Of a stretch of 64,000 bases of DNA, positions 44,353 to 53,445 are shown in pieces (positions within the stretch are counted from its first letter, which is position 1; each line of letters begins with the position of its first letter). Under the pieces are notes generated by a model. That model did not search any database. It saw only the letters and a program-made list of their open reading frames with translations, and was not told the origin of the DNA. The DNA lies in NCBI RefSeq assembly GCF_001510655.1, contig NZ_LMVC01000002.1:517700-581699 (forward strand), written 5' to 3'. Source of the stretch: Fictibacillus sp. FJAT-27399. Its GTDB lineage: Bacteria > Bacillota > Bacilli > Bacillales > Fictibacillaceae. The position numbers and the translations under genes were made by a program.

Positions 44353-45123
44353 ATGAATCTTTATGTAATCTTAAAACGTACATTTGATACCGAAGAAAAG
44401 ATCAGCATTTCTAACGGACAGATTTCTCATGATAGTGCCGAGTATATCATTAATCCTTATGATGAATATGCGATTGAAGAAGCGATTACCCTTCGCGATG
44501 CTCATGGCGGTGAAGTGACGGTTGTAACCGTAGGAACCGAAGAGTCAGAAAAAGAACTTCGTACGGCGTTGGCTATGGGTGCAGACAAAGCAGTTTTAAT
44601 TGATAACGAAGATCTTGAGAGCTCCGACCAATATACAACATCTGCAGTGCTGGCTGAGTTTTTCAAGGATAAAGAATATGATCTAATCCTTGGAGGAAAC
44701 GTTGCGATTGATAATGGTTCCGGACAAGTCGGGCCGCGTTTGGCTGAACTATTGGGAATCCCGCAAGTCACAACCATTACGAAAATTGAAATCAATGGAA
44801 CGGACGTAGCGATTGAGCGTGATGTGGAAGGAGACGTTGAGAAAATTGAAACGAAGCTTCCTTTGCTCGTCACAGCTCAGCAAGGTTTGAACGAACCTCG
44901 CTATCCATCGTTGCCAGGGATCATGAAAGCAAAGAAAAAGCCTCTTGAAACACTCGAAATCGATGATCTAGATATCGATGAAGAAGATGTTGAAGCAAAA
45001 ACAAAGACCGTTGAAGTATTCTTGCCGCCTAAAAAAGAAGCTGGAAAAATTTTAAGCGGAGAAGTCAACGACCAAGTGAAAGAATTAGTTTCATTACTAC
45101 GCTCAGAAGCAAAAGTGATATAA
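44353..45123 (+). CDS. etfB: Electron transfer flavoprotein beta subunit
   Basis: ETF beta of 256 residues; with EtfA it passes electrons from acyl-CoA dehydrogenases towards the quinone pool. The AMP-binding fold and signature (MNLYVILKRTFDTEEK, VTVGTEESEKELRTALAMGADKAVLI, GNVAIDNGSGQVGPRLAELLG) are complete. TTGGAGGG precedes the ATG. etfA follows after 13 bases. Confidence 0.95.
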   Translation: MNLYVILKRTFDTEEKISISNGQISHDSAEYIINPYDEYAIEEAITLRDAHGGEVTVVTVGTEESEKELRTALAMGADKAVLIDNEDLESSDQYTTSAVLAEFFKDKEYDLILGGNVAIDNGSGQVGPRLAELLGIPQVTTITKIEINGTDVAIERDVEGDVEKIETKLPLLVTAQQGLNEPRYPSLPGIMKAKKKPLETLEIDDLDIDEEDVEAKTKTVEVFLPPKKEAGKILSGEVNDQVKELVSLLRSEAKVI

Positions 45124-45136
45124 GGAGGAATGCTAC

Positions 45137-46114
45137 ATGTCTAAAAAAGTTCTTGTACTTGCGGAAGTCCGTGACGGTGAATTAAGAAATGTATCCTACG
45201 AGGCCATTGGTGCCGCTAAGGAAATTTCCTCTGGCGGTGAAGTGGTTGCCGTGCTTTGCGGCGAAGGTTTAAATGAAGCGGGAAAATCTTTAGTCCATTA
45301 TGGAGCAGACCGAGTCATTCTTGCTGAGCACAGCCTGCTATCAACGTATTCTACAGACGGATACGTTCAGGCATTGCTTCAAGTCATCGGCCAGGAGAAG
45401 CCTGACGGATTGGTATTAGGCCACACAGCCCTTGGTAAGGATCTTTCACCAAGACTTGCTGCACGCCTTCAATCGGGTTTAATTTCAGACGTAACCTCTC
45501 TTGAACAAGCAGGAGACAATGTTGTTTTTACTCGTCCAATATACTCCGGGAAAGCGTTCGAGAAAAAAGTAATTACGGACGGTCTTGTATTTGTAACCAT
45601 CCGTCCGAACAATATTGCTCCGCTTGAAAAAGACGAAAGCCGTTCTGGAGATGTGTCTTCTCTAGCGGTTGATGTGAAGGATCTGCGCACCATTGTTAAA
45701 GATGTTGTCCGCAAAGCTTCTACAGGCGTTGATTTATCTGAAGCAAAAATTGTCGTTGCCGGAGGGCGCGGTGTGAAATCCGAGGATGGATTCAAACCGC
45801 TTCAAGAATTGGCTGATGTGCTTGGGGCTGCAGTCGGTGCATCCCGCGGTGCGTGTGATGCCGATTATTGTGACTACTCTCTTCAAATCGGACAAACAGG
45901 AAAAGTTGTTACACCTGACCTTTACATTGCCTGCGGAATTTCCGGAGCGATCCAGCATTTAGCGGGTATGTCCAATTCCAAAGTTATTGTTGCGATCAAC
46001 AAAGATCCGGAAGCAAGCATCTTTTCTGTTGCAGACTACGGCATCGTAGGAGATCTGTTCGAAGTTGTCCCGTTGCTTACGGAAGAATTTAAGAATGTTT
46101 TAGTTAAATCATAA
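45137..46114 (+). CDS. etfA: Electron transfer flavoprotein alpha subunit
   Basis: ETF alpha of 325 residues, FAD-binding partner of EtfB. The C-terminal FAD domain shows VVAGGRGVKSEDGFKPLQELADVLGAAVGASRGACD, QIGQTGKVVTPDLYIACGISGAIQH and AINKDPEASIFSVADYGIVGD. The usual residue stretch after GASR is present. Ends the fad/etf block at a terminator. Confidence 0.95.
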   Translation: MSKKVLVLAEVRDGELRNVSYEAIGAAKEISSGGEVVAVLCGEGLNEAGKSLVHYGADRVILAEHSLLSTYSTDGYVQALLQVIGQEKPDGLVLGHTALGKDLSPRLAARLQSGLISDVTSLEQAGDNVVFTRPIYSGKAFEKKVITDGLVFVTIRPNNIAPLEKDESRSGDVSSLAVDVKDLRTIVKDVVRKASTGVDLSEAKIVVAGGRGVKSEDGFKPLQELADVLGAAVGASRGACDADYCDYSLQIGQTGKVVTPDLYIACGISGAIQHLAGMSNSKVIVAINKDPEASIFSVADYGIVGDLFEVVPLLTEEFKNVLVKS

Positions 46115-46126
46115 AAGATTTGGCTG

Positions 46127-46156
46127 GGCTGGCTGACAAAGCCGGCCTCTTTTTAT
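46127..46156 (+). terminator. Terminator after etfA
   Basis: GGCTGGCT/AGCCGGCC (one G-T pair) with a five-base loop, then a T-rich tract. It argues against translation starts before 46157 for the next gene. Confidence 0.82.
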
Positions 46157-46212
46157 ACAATGAGTCCATCATGAATGATGAAATATACGAAAGAAATGAG
46201 TGGACGCTGGTG

Positions 46213-46794
46213 ACAACAATTGCTTTTGTAAGGCATGGCGTAACCGATTGGAACGCTGAGAGAAGAATTCAGGGCATCATGGATATTCCATTAAATGTAG
46301 AAGGGCGTGCACAGGCTGCGGCATTAGCCAAAAGGTTCGGGAAAGAACATTGGGATATGGTCTTTACTAGCCAGCTGGCACGTGCCCGTGAAACAGGCTC
46401 AATCATCGGAGAGGTACTCGGGTTTCCGATTCATACCGACAAGCGAATCCAGGAGGTTAACTTTGGCAGGCTGGAAGGTACGGATGAGCAGGCCCGTATA
46501 AAACGGTGGGGAGCTGACTGGAGTACCCTGGAACATGGAAAAGAGAAAAAAGAACAGGTATTAAAAAGAGGAAACGAATTTCTTGAAGAGCTGACACAGC
46601 ATCAACAGGGCAAAAAAATCATCGTGGTCAGCCACGGCGCTTTCATCGGCACCATGCTAAAAGGCCTGCTGGCAAGCGATGAGTATGATGTTTCACTCGT
46701 TAATACGTCAGTGAGTATATTACATCATGTGGAGCGGCAGTGGGCATGTTCCCTCTTTAATTGTGATGTGCATTTGAAGCAGCCACACGGTTAA
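46213..46794 (+). CDS. Histidine phosphatase family protein
   Basis: Phosphoglycerate-mutase-like phosphatase with the phospho-His motif FVRHGVTDWN, the Arg/Glu motif region TSQLARARETG, and the second catalytic His in VVSHGAFIGTML. GTG 46213 gives VTTIAFVRHG and 193 residues, the size of B. subtilis YhfR-type proteins; ATG 46171 is an alternative, while earlier starts fall in the etfA terminator. The ribosome site is weak for either. The substrate is unknown. Confidence 0.78.
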   Translation, partial: TTIAFVRHGVTDWNAERRIQGIMDIPLNVEGRAQAAALAKRFGKEHWDMVFTSQLARARETGSIIGEVLGFPIHTDKRIQEVNFGRLEGTDEQARIKRWGADWSTLEHGKEKKEQVLKRGNEFLEELTQHQQGKKIIVVSHGAFIGTMLKGLLASDEYDVSLVNTSVSILHHVERQWACSLFNCDVHLKQPHG

Positions 46795-46913
46795 TTATTT
46801 GGTTTGATTAAAGTGCAAGTTGGGAACGATAAATCTTGAGCAAACAAATAGATGTAAATTAGGTTTGATGATATACTCTTTTTACACGATGAAACTAAGG
46901 AGGCAATTTTAAT

Positions 46914-47225
46914 ATGGCAATCGTAAATGCAACTGATCAAACGTTCAGTCAAGAAACTAGTGAAGGTCTAGTACTTGCTGATTTTTGGGCACCTTGGTGC
47001 GGACCTTGTAAAATGATCGCGCCGGTTCTAGAAGAACTAGCAAGCGAAAATGAAGACTTAAAAGTAGTTAAACTTGACGTAGATGAAAACCAAGAAGTAG
47101 CCGGAAAATACGGAGTAATGAGCATCCCTACATTGATCGTTTTCAAAGACGGCGAAGTTGTTGACCAAGTCGTAGGTTTTCAGCCGAAAGAAGCGCTTGG
47201 CGAGCTTTTAAACAAACACAAATAA
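46914..47225 (+). CDS. trxA: Thioredoxin
   Basis: 103-residue thioredoxin with redox motif WCGPC, preceded by LADFWAP and followed by the cis-Pro segment [11 protein letters not shown]. It is a general disulfide reductant and essential in B. subtilis. AAGGAGG precedes the ATG and a terminator follows. Confidence 0.97.
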   Translation: MAIVNATDQTFSQETSEGLVLADFWAPWCGPCKMIAPVLEELASENEDLKVVKLDVDENQEVAGKYGVMSIPTLIVFKDGEVVDQVVGFQPKEALGELLNKHK

Positions 47226-47239
47226 TAACGAACATAATT

Positions 47240-47270
47240 AAGGCTGGCCTCTAATGGCTGGCCTTTTTTT
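47240..47270 (+). terminator. Terminator after trxA
   Basis: AAGGC(TGGCC)/(GGCTG)GCCTT stem with wobble pairs and seven T. Confidence 0.8.
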
Positions 47271-47365
47271 GTATTAAAGTTTGGTACTGGATTTTCGTAT
47301 TTTAACTGCCAAAAATAAGGATATCATGCTATGATGTTACATAGAAAAAGGAGGGGAGAGACAAC

Positions 47366-49144
47366 GTGGACACCATTAGAGAGAAGCTGGCTGTACTTCC
47401 GGATCAGCCCGGATGTTACTTAATGAAAGACCAATTCGGAAAAGTCATCTATGTGGGGAAAGCAAAAGTATTAAAAAACCGTGTAAGATCTTATTTTACC
47501 GGTTCACACGACGGGAAAACACAGCGTTTAGTCGCAAATATTTCCGATTTTGAATACATCATCACCTCCTCAGAGCTAGAAGCTCTCCTTCTTGAAATGA
47601 ACCTGATCAAAAAACATGACCCTAAATTTAATGTCATGCTGAAAGATGATAAAACGTATCCGTATTTAAAGATTACTGCTGAACAGCAGCCCCGGCTCTT
47701 GTACACCAGAAAGATTAGAAAAGACAAGGGCAAATACTTTGGTCCGTTCGTTAATGCCTTTGCCGCACAAGAAACGAAAAAACTGCTGGACCGGCTGTAT
47801 CCGTTGCGCAAATGTGATCATATGCCTAACAAAGTTTGCCTATATTACCATATCGGCCAATGCCTCGGCCCATGTGTTTATGATATTACCGAAGAACAAA
47901 ACAAGAAGATGGTCGATGAAATCGTTAAGTTTCTGAACGGAGGCTTTCCTGAAGTGAAGGAGGAATTGACCGAGAAAATGCTGGCCGCTTCGGAAGACCT
48001 TAATTTTGAACGGGCGAAAGAACTGAGGGATCAGATCCAGCATATTGATGCGGTCATGCAGAAACAGAAAATGATGACCGCTGACATGGTGGATAAAGAC
48101 GTTTTTGGTTTTCATTACGATAAAGGCTGGATGTGCGTCCAAGTCTTCTTTATCCGCCAAGGAAAGCTTATTGAACGTGATGTTTCCCTCTTTCCTTTCT
48201 ATGGAGATGCCATCGAAGACTTTTTATCGTTTATTGGACAATTTTATCTTCAAAAAAATCATATTCTCCCGCGGGAACTTTTGCTGCCTCCTGAGGCGGA
48301 CGGCGAATTGGTCAAGGATCTTCTCGGCGTGAAAGTGATACAGCCGAAACGCGGGCAAAAGAAAGAGTTTGTTGAACTTGCAACGAAGAATGCACAGCTC
48401 GCTCTGTACGAAAAATTTGCACTGATCGAGCGTGATGAGGAACGTACGGTAAAAGCGGTTGAAAATCTGGGGCTGCAATTAAACATTCCAGCTCCATACC
48501 GGATTGAAGCATTTGATAATTCCAACATTCATGGGACAAATCCAGTATCTGCGATGATTGTATTTGAAGACGGTAAACCGAACAAAAAAGAATACCGGAA
48601 ATATAAAATTAAAACGGTGACAGGCCCTGATGACTACGCCTCCATGAAAGAAGTAGTCCGCAGGCGTTACTCCCGCATCTTAAAAGAGAATGGGCAGCTG
48701 CCGGATTTGATTATTATTGATGGAGGGAAAGGACAGATCGCTGCTGCGCAGGATGTTCTTGAAAACGAGCTGAACCTTGATATCCCGGTCGGAGGACTTG
48801 CTAAGGATGATAAGCACCGTACATCCCAGCTCTTGATGGGAAATCCACCTGAAATTATACCGCTGCTCAGAAACAGCCAGGAATTTTATCTGCTGCAGCG
48901 TATACAGGATGAAGTCCACAGGTTTGCGATCTCATTTCATCGTCAAGTGCGTGCGAAAGGCATGTTTCAATCAAGTCTCGATAACATTCCTGGAGTCGGT
49001 GAAAAAAGGAAAAAACTTTTGCTGAAAAAATTCGGTTCCATCAAGAAAATGAGAGAAGCCACTCTTGAGGATTTTCATGCGGCAGGCATTCCATTAAGTG
49101 TTGCAGAAGAAATTATTCAGGCACTTCAAAATGAACCTTTATAA
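47366..49144 (+). CDS. uvrC: UvrC, excinuclease ABC subunit C
   Basis: Dual-incision nuclease of nucleotide excision repair, 592 residues. The N-terminal GIY-YIG domain ([30 protein letters not shown]) makes the 3' cut. A Cys-rich section ([21 protein letters not shown]), the UVR motif (about 200-235) for UvrB binding, the RNase H-like domain ([32 protein letters not shown]) and the C-terminal helix-hairpin-helix pair ([18 protein letters not shown]) follow. The start is GTG behind GGAGGGGAG. Confidence 0.97.
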   Translation: MDTIREKLAVLPDQPGCYLMKDQFGKVIYVGKAKVLKNRVRSYFTGSHDGKTQRLVANISDFEYIITSSELEALLLEMNLIKKHDPKFNVMLKDDKTYPYLKITAEQQPRLLYTRKIRKDKGKYFGPFVNAFAAQETKKLLDRLYPLRKCDHMPNKVCLYYHIGQCLGPCVYDITEEQNKKMVDEIVKFLNGGFPEVKEELTEKMLAASEDLNFERAKELRDQIQHIDAVMQKQKMMTADMVDKDVFGFHYDKGWMCVQVFFIRQGKLIERDVSLFPFYGDAIEDFLSFIGQFYLQKNHILPRELLLPPEADGELVKDLLGVKVIQPKRGQKKEFVELATKNAQLALYEKFALIERDEERTVKAVENLGLQLNIPAPYRIEAFDNSNIHGTNPVSAMIVFEDGKPNKKEYRKYKIKTVTGPDDYASMKEVVRRRYSRILKENGQLPDLIIIDGGKGQIAAAQDVLENELNLDIPVGGLAKDDKHRTSQLLMGNPPEIIPLLRNSQEFYLLQRIQDEVHRFAISFHRQVRAKGMFQSSLDNIPGVGEKRKKLLLKKFGSIKKMREATLEDFHAAGIPLSVAEEIIQALQNEPL

Positions 49145-49149
49145 AGGTA

Positions 49150-49178
49150 TTGATTTTTCAGAAGTCCTTTGCTAAACT
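49150..49178 (+). promoter_or_regulatory. Sigma-A promoter of lysC
   Basis: TTGATT (49150-49155) and TAAACT (49173-49178) with a 17-base spacer just upstream of the lysine riboswitch. Confidence 0.7.
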
Positions 49179-49193
49179 TAAAACAAATTTTAA

Positions 49194-49412
49194 TAGAGCG
49201 CCATACTTCAGTTTTGAAGTGATGGTAGAGGAGCAAAAACCAATAGTAAGCTATCTGAAGAGAAGGAGCTCTAATGATGGTAGCTGAAAGGGGATTTTTG
49301 CCGAAGCTTTAAGAAACTCCTGTTTCTTACGGCTGGACCTGCATTGAATAAATGCAGAGCTGTCACACATTCTTGCCCGGAGGGTGTGTGGAGGACTATC
49401 TCACAAGAGGGG
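49194..49412 (+). promoter_or_regulatory. Lysine riboswitch (L box)
   Basis: Hallmarks of the lysine aptamer occur in order: GATGGTAGAGGAGC, CTGAAAGGGG with TTGCCGAAGC, the GGCTGGACCTGCATTGAATAAATGCAG module, GCTGTC, and GGAGGACTATCTC. They match the B. subtilis lysC leader closely. Lysine binding should favour the downstream terminator. A short open frame overlapping the aptamer (49384-49653) is not considered a gene. Confidence 0.95.
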
Positions 49413-49442
49413 AAAACAAGCTGGCTTACTGTTGCATATACC

Positions 49443-49480
49443 AAGCAGCAATAAGGTATTTTCCTTATTGCTGCTTTTTT
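49443..49480 (+). terminator. Riboswitch-controlled terminator
   Basis: AAGCAGCAATAAGG/CCTTATTGCTGCTT with a six-base loop and T run between the L box and lysC; the expression platform. Confidence 0.93.
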
Positions 49481-49600
49481 GTATTTATTTTTGCATTTCA
49501 GTTTGTTGCGTAGTGGAAGCCGAGACAGGCTGGCCATATCTGGGTGCCTTTTGCAGGAAGGCAATAAATTCGATTTCATTGATGAGAAAGGATGGACATT

Positions 49601-50836
49601 GTGGCTTTAATCATTCAAAAATTCGGAGGTACAAGTGTCGGCACACCGGATAAAATCAGAAACGCGGCAAGTCGGATCATTCAAGCGGCAAACGAGGGGA
49701 ATCAAGTAGTAACGGTTGTCTCAGCAATGGGAAAAACAACGGATGATCTTGTGCGGCTGGCAGGTGAAATAACAGCAAGGCCTTCCAAACGTGAAATGGA
49801 TATGCTTTTGACGACAGGAGAACAGATCACGATTTCACTGCTTGCGATGGCCCTTCAGGATGCCGGGTACGAAGCCGAGTCTCTGACTGGCTGGCAGGCT
49901 GGAGTTGAAACAGAAGATGTTCATGGCAACGCGCGCATCTTAAATATCGATACAAAAAGAATCCAGCAAATGCTTGCAGACGGGAAGATTGCAGTAGTTG
50001 CCGGTTTTCAAGGATTAACCTCATCGGATAATATTGCAACACTGGGACGGGGAGGATCAGATACGACGGCCGTTGCTCTGGCAGCTGCTCTTCGTGCCGA
50101 TAAATGCGAAATCTACACAGACGTTACTGGTGTATTTACAACAGACCCGCGGGTGGTGAAACATGCCAGAAAGCTGCCTTCCATCTCCTATGATGAAATG
50201 CTTGAAATGGCGAATCTCGGAGCGGGTGTGCTGCATCCGAGAGCCGTAGAATTCGCAAAGAATTTCGGAGTAAGACTTGAAGTTCGTTCGAGCACAGAGA
50301 AAGAAAACGGAACACTAGTGGAGGAGGAAGCAACAATGGAGAATAATTTAGTAGTGAGAGGATTGGCTTTTGAAGGAAACGTAACAAAAATTACGATTGA
50401 AGACCTGCCGAATGGCTTAAACACACTGTCTTCTGTTTTTTCTTTGTTGGCAGAGAACGGTGTTAATGTAGATATTATTATTCAGAGTGTAAACAAGCAG
50501 GAAAGAACAAACATATCGTTCTCCATTGAAACAGCGATCTTAGATGAAACAATTGAGCTTCTAGAAAGATATAAGAGTTCGCTTCAGTTTGGTTCCATCC
50601 AGCATGAAGATGGATTGGCTAAAGTATCTATTGTTGGTTCAGGAATGATTTCTAATCCAGGAGTAGCTGCACAGATGTTTAAGGCTCTTTCTGAGCAGGA
50701 TATTATGATTAAAATGGTCAGCACATCAGAGATTAAAGTTTCTACGGTCGTTGATCAGCAGGATATGATCAAAGCGATTGAAACGCTGCACGACGTCTTT
50801 GAACTGGACGCAAGGCAGCCGGTTCAGCAGTTATAA
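49601..50836 (+). CDS. lysC: Aspartate kinase (lysine-sensitive type), alpha subunit
   Basis: First enzyme of the aspartate pathway, aspartate to aspartyl phosphate; 411 residues. The kinase domain has KFGGTSVG and TLGRGGSDTTAVALAAAL; tandem ACT domains (about 255-411) bind effector. GTG 49601 gives MALIIQKFGG, as in B. subtilis LysC, and leaves AAAGG upstream, while the in-frame ATG at 49592 overlaps that site. The lysine riboswitch precedes it. An internal start at 50336 makes a beta subunit. Confidence 0.95.
   Translation: MALIIQKFGGTSVGTPDKIRNAASRIIQAANEGNQVVTVVSAMGKTTDDLVRLAGEITARPSKREMDMLLTTGEQITISLLAMALQDAGYEAESLTGWQAGVETEDVHGNARILNIDTKRIQQMLADGKIAVVAGFQGLTSSDNIATLGRGGSDTTAVALAAALRADKCEIYTDVTGVFTTDPRVVKHARKLPSISYDEMLEMANLGAGVLHPRAVEFAKNFGVRLEVRSSTEKENGTLVEEEATMENNLVVRGLAFEGNVTKITIEDLPNGLNTLSSVFSLLAENGVNVDIIIQSVNKQERTNISFSIETAILDETIELLERYKSSLQFGSIQHEDGLAKVSIVGSGMISNPGVAAQMFKALSEQDIMIKMVSTSEIKVSTVVDQQDMIKAIETLHDVFELDARQPVQQL
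50336..50836 (+). CDS. Aspartate kinase beta subunit from an internal start
   Basis: An in-frame ATG at 50336 is preceded by a near-perfect ribosome site, GGAGGAGG (50320-50327), eight bases away. The product (166 residues, MENNLVVRGLAFEG onward) is the tandem ACT regulatory region. It corresponds to the separately translated beta subunit of B. subtilis aspartokinase II, in which alpha2-beta2 assembly is established. Expression here is inferred from the same position and a strong site. Confidence 0.8.
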   Translation: MENNLVVRGLAFEGNVTKITIEDLPNGLNTLSSVFSLLAENGVNVDIIIQSVNKQERTNISFSIETAILDETIELLERYKSSLQFGSIQHEDGLAKVSIVGSGMISNPGVAAQMFKALSEQDIMIKMVSTSEIKVSTVVDQQDMIKAIETLHDVFELDARQPVQQL

Positions 50837-50840
50837 TAAG

Positions 50841-50872
50841 AAAAATCCGGGCGAAGCTGCCCGGATTTTTTT
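50841..50872. terminator. Terminator between lysC and bioB
   Basis: AAAAATCCGGGC/GCCCGGATTTTT with a six-base loop; A and T runs on both sides let it serve the convergent bioB as well. Confidence 0.9.
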
Positions 50873-50898
50873 GTAAATGGAAAAAATTCGCTGCAGGA

Positions 50899-51888
50899 TT
50901 AAACCTGTACAGGTTCGTTTAAGAAGTCGATCTCAAATCCGAGGTCCTCAAGGATTTGGTGGTCAGCATTTGTTTCCTGTCCGTCGGTGGTCAGATAGTC
51001 GCCCACGAAAATAGAATTTGCAGCATAAAGGCCCAGCGGCTGAAGGCTGCGGAGATTTACCTCTCTGCCGCCTGAGATCCGAATCTCTTTCGTTGGATTA
51101 ATATAACGGAACAAGGCGAGCACTTTTAAACAATAACGGGGGTTCAGCTCGTCAAGATGCTCGAGAGGAGTACCTGGTATAGCATGCAAAAAATTAACAG
51201 GGATAGAATCTGCATTGATCTCTCTTAGCGCTTCAGCCATCTTAATGATGTCGTGCCGGCTTTCGCCCATTCCTACGATAACGCCTGAACATGGGGAGAT
51301 TCCTGCTGTTTTTACTTTTTCCAGAGTAGCCACTCTGTCTTCGTATGTATGAGAGTTTGTTATCTGGCTGTGGTGGTCTGAGGATGTGTTGATATTATGG
51401 TTATATCTTTCGACGCCCGCCTCTTTAAGGGACTGTGCCTGCTTATCATTTAAAATGCCGAGGCATGCGCATATTTTCATATTATAATTGGATTTAATCT
51501 CTTTTACAGCTTCAATGACGGTGTTCAAGTCCCGATTCAGAGGTCCTCTTCCGCTTGCGACGATACAATAGGTTCTCACGTTTTGTTTATATGCCCTTTC
51601 CGCACCTTCAACAATCGTGTCTTTATCCATCATCGCATATTTTTCGATCGGCGCTGTGGAAACTGAAGACTGTGAACAATATCCGCAATCCTCAGGGCAC
51701 AGGCCTGACTTTGTATTAATGATCTTATTCAGTTTCACCTTTTTTCCGAAATAATGCTTCCTGATCATAAACGCACCTTGCAGCAGGCTAAGCAGCTCGT
51801 CATCGTCTGATTCCAATATGGATAAGGCTTCTGTCTCGTTCAGTTCTTTACCTTCGATCACTTCTTTTCCAAGTTCCATCCAATTCAT
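50899..51888 (-). CDS. bioB: Biotin synthase
   Basis: Radical SAM enzyme that inserts sulfur into dethiobiotin; 329 residues. CPEDCGYC provides the CxxxCxxC cluster, and conserved Cys residues in YCIVASGRG and KICACLG plus the Arg in KEIRISGGREVNLR fit the [2Fe-2S] sulfur-donor site. ATG 51888 follows AAGGAGG and aligns with B. subtilis BioB; an upstream extension would cross the BirA operator. It stands alone, without other bio genes in the window. Confidence 0.95.
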   Translation of the reverse strand: MNWMELGKEVIEGKELNETEALSILESDDDELLSLLQGAFMIRKHYFGKKVKLNKIINTKSGLCPEDCGYCSQSSVSTAPIEKYAMMDKDTIVEGAERAYKQNVRTYCIVASGRGPLNRDLNTVIEAVKEIKSNYNMKICACLGILNDKQAQSLKEAGVERYNHNINTSSDHHSQITNSHTYEDRVATLEKVKTAGISPCSGVIVGMGESRHDIIKMAEALREINADSIPVNFLHAIPGTPLEHLDELNPRYCLKVLALFRYINPTKEIRISGGREVNLRSLQPLGLYAANSIFVGDYLTTDGQETNADHQILEDLGFEIDFLNEPVQV

Positions 51889-51902
51889 AGGTGATGCCTC
51901 CT

Positions 51903-51960
51903 TAATGTTAACTGATTTTATGTATAGGTTAACATTATGCCAGCTGTTTTGTATTGTCAA
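51903..51960 (-). promoter_or_regulatory. bioB promoter with BirA operator
   Basis: The perfect inverted repeat TAATGTTAAC-N15-GTTAACATTA (51903-51937) matches the BirA operator consensus, including the 15-base spacer. On the minus strand TTGACA (51960-51955) and TAATGT (51937-51932) are 17 bases apart, so the operator covers the -10. Biotin-bound BirA should block bioB when biotin is plentiful. Confidence 0.92.
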
Positions 51961-51963
51961 CGC

Positions 51964-51991
51964 AAAAAAAACCGGCATATGCCGGTTTTTT
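51964..51991 (-). terminator. Terminator after yslB
   Basis: AAACCGGCAT/ATGCCGGTTT palindromic stem flanked by A and T runs, reading out of the minus-strand yslB gene. Confidence 0.85.
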
Positions 51992-52019
51992 GAGAGAAAA
52001 GAGTATTCTCTTTCTATTT

Positions 52020-52505
52020 TCAGGCTCCTTGTGAGCCTGCGGTTTCGTCTTTACGGTCCCATTGGACGGTAAATTGGATTTTGTTCTTTCGTTTCAAAGT
52101 TTCATAGGTTTCTGTAACACATTTTCTTTGATTTTGGATTTGTTCTGCGATAAATCCAGCCTCGAGACCGAATGTAGGATTATCCTGCAAATCGAATCGT
52201 TTGTTGATAAGAGAGGAAGACAGTTCGAGTACCATCTCGTTCTTATTCATTTCAGCGATGATCAGATTGCCCCAGCCGGCTTCCGAGAAAAAATGAACAA
52301 TTTCTTCAGTGGAACCCAATGGGAATTTCCTTGCCAGGTTTCTTCCTGCCCAATATAGGATGTTCCGTTCTTCTTTTCCCAGCAGATCCGGGATCAGAAT
52401 GTTTTTCAGCAGCTCATATGCGAATACAGAAACTCCTGCAGCAGGCTTACTGTCCTTCTCGGTTGTTTCTTCTTCGTTGTGTTGGATGTCCTCATGTTGT
52501 TCCAT
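52020..52505 (-). CDS. yslB: YslB, DUF2507 protein
   Basis: A 161-residue soluble protein with an acidic low-complexity N terminus (about 1-22), then a compact domain of the YslB/DUF2507 family: VFAYELLKNILIPDLLGKEERNILYWAGRNLARKFPL. The fold is related to V4R-like small-ligand domains. It lies divergent from sdhCAB as in B. subtilis. The function is unknown. Confidence 0.85.
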   Translation of the reverse strand: MEQHEDIQHNEEETTEKDSKPAAGVSVFAYELLKNILIPDLLGKEERNILYWAGRNLARKFPLGSTEEIVHFFSEAGWGNLIIAEMNKNEMVLELSSSLINKRFDLQDNPTFGLEAGFIAEQIQNQRKCVTETYETLKRKNKIQFTVQWDRKDETAGSQGA

Positions 52506-52659
52506 TTAGATCTCCCCGCTTTCTACTTGTTCCATTATAGCTTGAATAAAATAATATCTCTATAAAAAGTCACACATTTGTCGAAATTTAAGTGAGGGTC
52601 TGCCTTGAAAAAAGTTAGGAAAATCAACAGATTTTTGAACTTTTTATGTTACCGGTTTC

Positions 52660-52688
52660 TTGACGGTGTCAAACGATGGGAGTAAAAT
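52660..52688 (+). promoter_or_regulatory. Sigma-A promoter of sdhCAB
   Basis: TTGACG (52660-52665) and TAAAAT (52683-52688) with a 17-base spacer, leaving a leader of about 125 bases before sdhC. The leader has no convincing ORF. Confidence 0.7.
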
Positions 52689-52820
52689 GAAACATGTTAT
52701 TAGTTAACGCTTTAATGTTCATCTTATTTACTGCAAGCGGAGAGGAAACGCTTAAACGGAATGGATAGAAACCAATGGTTTCAGAAAAAGACAGAGGGAA
52801 CTTAGAAAGGGGCAAATTGT

Positions 52821-53429
52821 ATGGCAGGCAGTCGCAATTTTAACACGAGAAGACTACATTCTTTACTGGGCGTAATCCCGGTTGGCTTATTCCTGCTCCA
52901 GCATCTTGTTGTGAACAACTTTGCAACAAGAGGGGCAGAATCATTTAATAATGCAGCGAATTTTATGGGACATTTACCTTTCCGTTATGTTCTGGAAGCG
53001 GTTATAATTTTTATTCCTCTTTATTTCCATGCGATTTACGGACTTTATATTACCTTCACGGCTAAAAACAACGCAAGCCGTTTTGGATATTTCCGTAACT
53101 GGATGTTCCTCTTACAGCGTGTAACTGGCGTAATTACGCTAATTTTTGTTTCCTGGCATGTTTGGGAAACTCGTATTGCAGCAGCATTTGGAGCAGAAGT
53201 TAACTTTTCGATGATGTCAGACATCTTAAGCTCACCATTTATGGTGGCCTTTTATTTGGTTGGGGTATTATCCGCAGTCTTTCATTTTGCGAACGGATTA
53301 TGGTCATTTTTTGTCAGCTGGGGTCTTACGGTTTCGCCTCGATCACAGAGAGTTTCAACTTACGTAACGATGGCAGTTTTCCTAGCACTTGCATTCGTTA
53401 GCGTTCGAACTATTTTTGCATTCATTTAA
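52821..53429 (+). CDS. sdhC: Succinate dehydrogenase cytochrome b558 subunit
   Basis: Membrane anchor of 202 residues with five helices and two haem b, as in B. subtilis SdhC. The axial His candidates are in NTRRLHSLLGVIPVGLFLLQHLVVN, PLYFHAIYGL, VSWHVWETR and FHFANGLWSF. It links the flavoprotein and iron-sulfur subunits to menaquinone. GAAAGGGGC precedes the ATG; sdhA follows after 16 bases. Confidence 0.95.
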   Translation: MAGSRNFNTRRLHSLLGVIPVGLFLLQHLVVNNFATRGAESFNNAANFMGHLPFRYVLEAVIIFIPLYFHAIYGLYITFTAKNNASRFGYFRNWMFLLQRVTGVITLIFVSWHVWETRIAAAFGAEVNFSMMSDILSSPFMVAFYLVGVLSAVFHFANGLWSFFVSWGLTVSPRSQRVSTYVTMAVFLALAFVSVRTIFAFI

Positions 53430-53445
53430 GAAGGGGTGAACCATC

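Noticed and set aside
46120-46170. Upstream start for the histidine phosphatase gene
   Set aside because: The extension is made of the etfA terminator hairpin.
49384-49653. 89-codon open frame over the lysine riboswitch and lysC start
   Set aside because: It runs through the aptamer and terminator, lacks a ribosome site and is out of frame with lysC.
52694-52768. 24-codon frame in the sdh leader
   Set aside because: The start sits at the predicted transcription start with no ribosome site.
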